Positions 61,011 to 64,000 of a stretch of 64,000 bases of DNA are shown here, piece after piece. The notes under the pieces were generated by a model that saw only the letters and a list, made by a program, of their open reading frames with translations, had not been told where the DNA came from and did not search any database. This DNA comes from Zhengitettix transpicula (taxonomy: Eukaryota; Arthropoda; Insecta; Orthoptera; Tetrigidae): assembly GCA_037074705.1 (NCBI GenBank), contig CM073590.1, positions 39,703,895 through 39,767,894 on the forward strand, read 5' to 3'. The number at the start of each line of letters is the position of its first letter. Positions within the stretch are counted from its first letter, which is position 1. Position numbers and translations under genes: made by a program.

Positions 61011-64000
61011 GAAGAATGATAGATTTTTTCCATTATTCATTACTAAACTTTAAAAAAAGGAAAACGTGGTAAAATTATTGGAAAATATTTAATATTAAGA
61101 ACTACAAAGAGTAAAAGAATAATAGACCGAGTGATATAATAAAGAACAGAGAAAGAAATCGGGCGCTGCTTAAGAAGCGAGGAACGGTAAGAAGACGTAC
61201 ATTTTCTGCCCTGTTTCATTATCTGTAGATTGGGTCAAGATAATGTAAAAAATATATTTATAATAAAGTAAAAAATATATTTATTGATTCAATTTTTTCT
61301 TAATAATTAAGGCTAATAATATTGAAGTTGTTCTGTGTTTGTATTCTGTATTTCCCTATTACAACGCAACTTATATGTTTTCTTTAAATCAGGTAAACCC
61401 TTGGAATTAAGGATAGAATGAAAGTACCAACTCGACATAGGATGGCTGATCAAATATTCAAATTATAGGCCTATGAAAATAGGTTAGTGTAGAATTAATG
61501 CTTTGTAAAATCAATGAGATTCACAATACCTAAACTATAATGTACAGTGAAGTTTAACTGTAGTTTGTCTCTCTATTTGAAATACTATCCTATTTCTTCT
61601 TCAAACAAGAAATCTTATATGTTATGTCTTTTTCTAAATATAACTTCGATTAATATTATTCGTGATATACTTATTTAGAATAGAAATAACACGTCGAATA
61701 TATTTAAAATAATATATAATATAAGATACTTGTAATTTCACGTATCTGCACCGGTCAAATTCACCTTTTGGTGTTTAAATGCATATTCTCGACATATATT
61801 GGCACGTAGGAAAAAAGCCAACGGCCATCAATGTTCATAAAAAGAAACCCTGTAGAAAAATATTTTTGTGTTTCTCGTTGTAATGCAAATGTTTTTTAAA
61901 GTTATATATCCTTCAACACAGATGATTATTGCAATTCCTCCGAAAGATCCAGATTTTAAAATTAAAAATCTTACATAATTATTCTTTACTTTTCTTATTA
62001 AAATAGTGACTTAAAAACATCGAGGATAGGAAAAAAACATTAATATATTAAATGGAAATATAGTAGTCTACACAAGCGGGATGAATTAATTGCGGGCTAT
62101 TTCATTTTATTATTAATATATTTTAATTTATTTTACGAAATAAAATATCATGAGTAATTATTCTCAACTTGTATCTGACCTTCCTGGTACTCAGAGAAGC
62201 GAAAACAACCCCGGCGCTGTATCCCTGCGCACAGTTTAAAAATTTTGATTGTCTGGCCTACGCTAAATCTTTGGTCACAAGATTTTAACACGTTCAAGCA
62301 AGACGCTCCACCAGATTTGCGCCTTGCGGTCGTGTCTTCCAACGGCAACCTTGAATTTGGCTATTTACATCCCGTAGAGGGGCGTTGATAAGACATTGAC
62401 ATTTCAGGGGGCTCAAATCTAGTTTCTATTAGATAAAAACAGTAGAATCCAAGACCGTGTGGTGCGAAATTTCTAAAACCTGAGGAATAAAGAGAGATTG
62501 GAAGCAAGCGGAAATTAGTTTTTCATTGGTTTCTAGTATTGGAGAGTAAGTTTTTGAGGAAATTATGAAGAAGTTAATTTTTAGTTACTTACTTCTGAGA
62601 TGTTATAAGTTTGTCTGCATGTGATGTTACAAGTTACTTTTGGTGAAGTTATGAAAAGGTTGTGTTTTGGAGAGGAAGTTAGTTTTCAAGTTTCGGATGG
62701 TCACTGGAGGTTGAGAAAATTATGGAGCTGTCCTGGTGTCCGTGGCCTGTAGGCCAGCGAGATCTGACAGATTTGCAAGTACTAATGGACCAGAAAATAA
62801 TCCCATCGGAATCTGTGCATTGAAGGCACATGACCACCGTATTTTGGCTCACCTGTCATAAATTTTCTGTTTTTGTTTATTTTGTAAAATAGCCGTGGGT
62901 ATTTAAATTGACAATGACAGCTGGAAGGTTATGTTATTTATATTAATAAAATATTAATTATTAATTATTGTGATTAATTTCTCCCCTGCAATACTATTAA
63001 AAAATTTCAGAGCTAAATAACTAAGTAAAAATTTAATTCACTTAATCTCATTATCTCATTATACGTTTGAAACATTACAAACTGAACATAATCTAAAGGA
63101 ATTTTCTTTTACTTTTGTCTATAGTTTGCATGGGAAAAGAATCTGACTCGTAACAGATGTTGGGCCAGTTTTCCTGTCAGTAATAAATAAAAATTGACCA
63201 AAAGGTTACAGTCCACCACTTTCGGGGATGCCACTCGTTTGGGGACAATAAATCGAAAAGGCGGTGACTGCATTTTTAAGGCGCGCGAATGTAGTGTGAA
63301 AGTTTGTCCGAAAGTCAATAAAGATAAGTAAGTCCAAAAAAATGGCTAAGTTTAATGTGAAAGTTTTATTATGGAACAGTGCAGACATGTCTACAAGAAG
63401 CAGCAAGCATCATCAAGCTGATCCATACCTGCCCGAGCCGCAACCTGCGTCAACCTCAGCGCCAATTTGGCACACTCCACAACGACACGGTAACGAGTTG
63501 ATAAATCATCAATAATCTGAACAGGGACAAAGCAGATACTTTGAATATTCATTTCATGGACCACCACCAACCCTGCTTGTAGAAGTTTCCAGCTTAATGT
63601 CACAATTACTGTTGTATAATTACGCCACTAATTTTCAGTAAAACGACTTAAAATAATTAAACACGCTTTATAAATTAATTTGAAAAAAAGGTAACATTAC
63701 AGTGCACTATACTTCTCGATATGCCAGACATATAACAATAACCCATGGTCTATTACTGTTGATCGTCTACCAAGCAGTATTAAAATTTTTATCATGAATT
63801 TTACTGACAGTGTTTAAAGTATCGTAACGTAAAGTCTAAAAGTAGATTACACCACACTTCGGAATTTCTATCACTCGCCCTCTATCGGCGGGTAATCTAA
63901 CCACGACGGAATGAGTCACAGTTTTTCACGTGACGAGGGTTTCCCCGTGCAAGCTTTGACTTTCCCTCCCTACTTCAGTCGAAACTTTATCTCAGCCGGT
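61011..64000. other. Final stretch, no recognised gene
   Basis: Minus frames of 66-70 codons (62148-62348, 63109-63318, 63206-63406, 63391-63603) lie in patches of more balanced composition at 62150-62400 and 63220-63600, but none shows a motif I recognise. The last 150 bp are also GC-richer and might belong to an element continuing outside the window. Confidence 0.4.

Overview
The window looks like non-genic DNA from a large, AT-rich, repeat-dense animal genome, most likely an insect. The basis is the mix of retroelements: CR1/L2-like and Jockey-like LINEs, an I/R1-type LINE with RNase H, a Penelope-like GIY-YIG fragment, LTRs and a tRNA-derived SINE. Long (TA)n tracts and the lack of any recognisable host exon fit this. 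The exact lineage cannot be read from the sequence. I found no convincing host protein-coding gene, rRNA or functional tRNA.

Layout. 1-171: end of an LTR. 5.3-5.6 kb: Penelope-like GIY-YIG fragment (-). 6.2-6.8 kb: first copy of a poly(A)-tailed retroposon called here family R. 8.7-9.6 kb: Jockey-like LINE fragment (-). 11.3-13.9 kb: the best-preserved element, a LINE with an open 676-residue reverse transcriptase frame and a TATC tail. 15.5 kb: palindrome with a TA core. 16.1-19.3 kb: two R copies and a GC-rich island. 20.5-23.3 kb: a second, broken LINE related to the first, ending in a TAATCG tail. 23.7-25.0 kb: an LTR with a primer-binding-site stub inside (TA)n. 28.5-32.1 kb: tRNA-derived SINE, CR1-like LINE scrap, R copy, piggyBac-like 5' end and a decayed LTR. 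34.2-34.4 kb: long near-perfect inverted repeat. 35.0-36.8, 47.6-49.2, 54.2-55.5, 56.5-57.4 and 60.2-61.0 kb: five copies of a dispersed element that starts with an ACTAGC...GGCGTTGCCCG terminus and carries internal tandem repeats of about 230-300 bp. 37.6-42.5 kb: three R copies and a 516-bp solo LTR, one R copy sitting exactly on the LTR edge. 42.6-44.4 kb: I/R1-type LINE (-). 45.5-46.3 kb: reverse-strand LTR. 49.6-50.3 kb: shredded LINE (-). 51.2-52.4 kb: solo LTR between dinucleotide tracts. 59.25-59.76 kb: R copy with a clear target duplication.

How the parts relate. Everything recognisable is mobile or repetitive. LINE-type machinery explains the poly(A) tails and 7-10 base target duplications of family R. 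The LTR family repeatedly sits next to ATAT or (TA)n. The least explained material is the dispersed ACTAGC family, the 181-bp inverted repeat, and the LTR-plus-primer-site stubs. All assignments were made by eye from translated motifs and repeat alignment; no database search was run.
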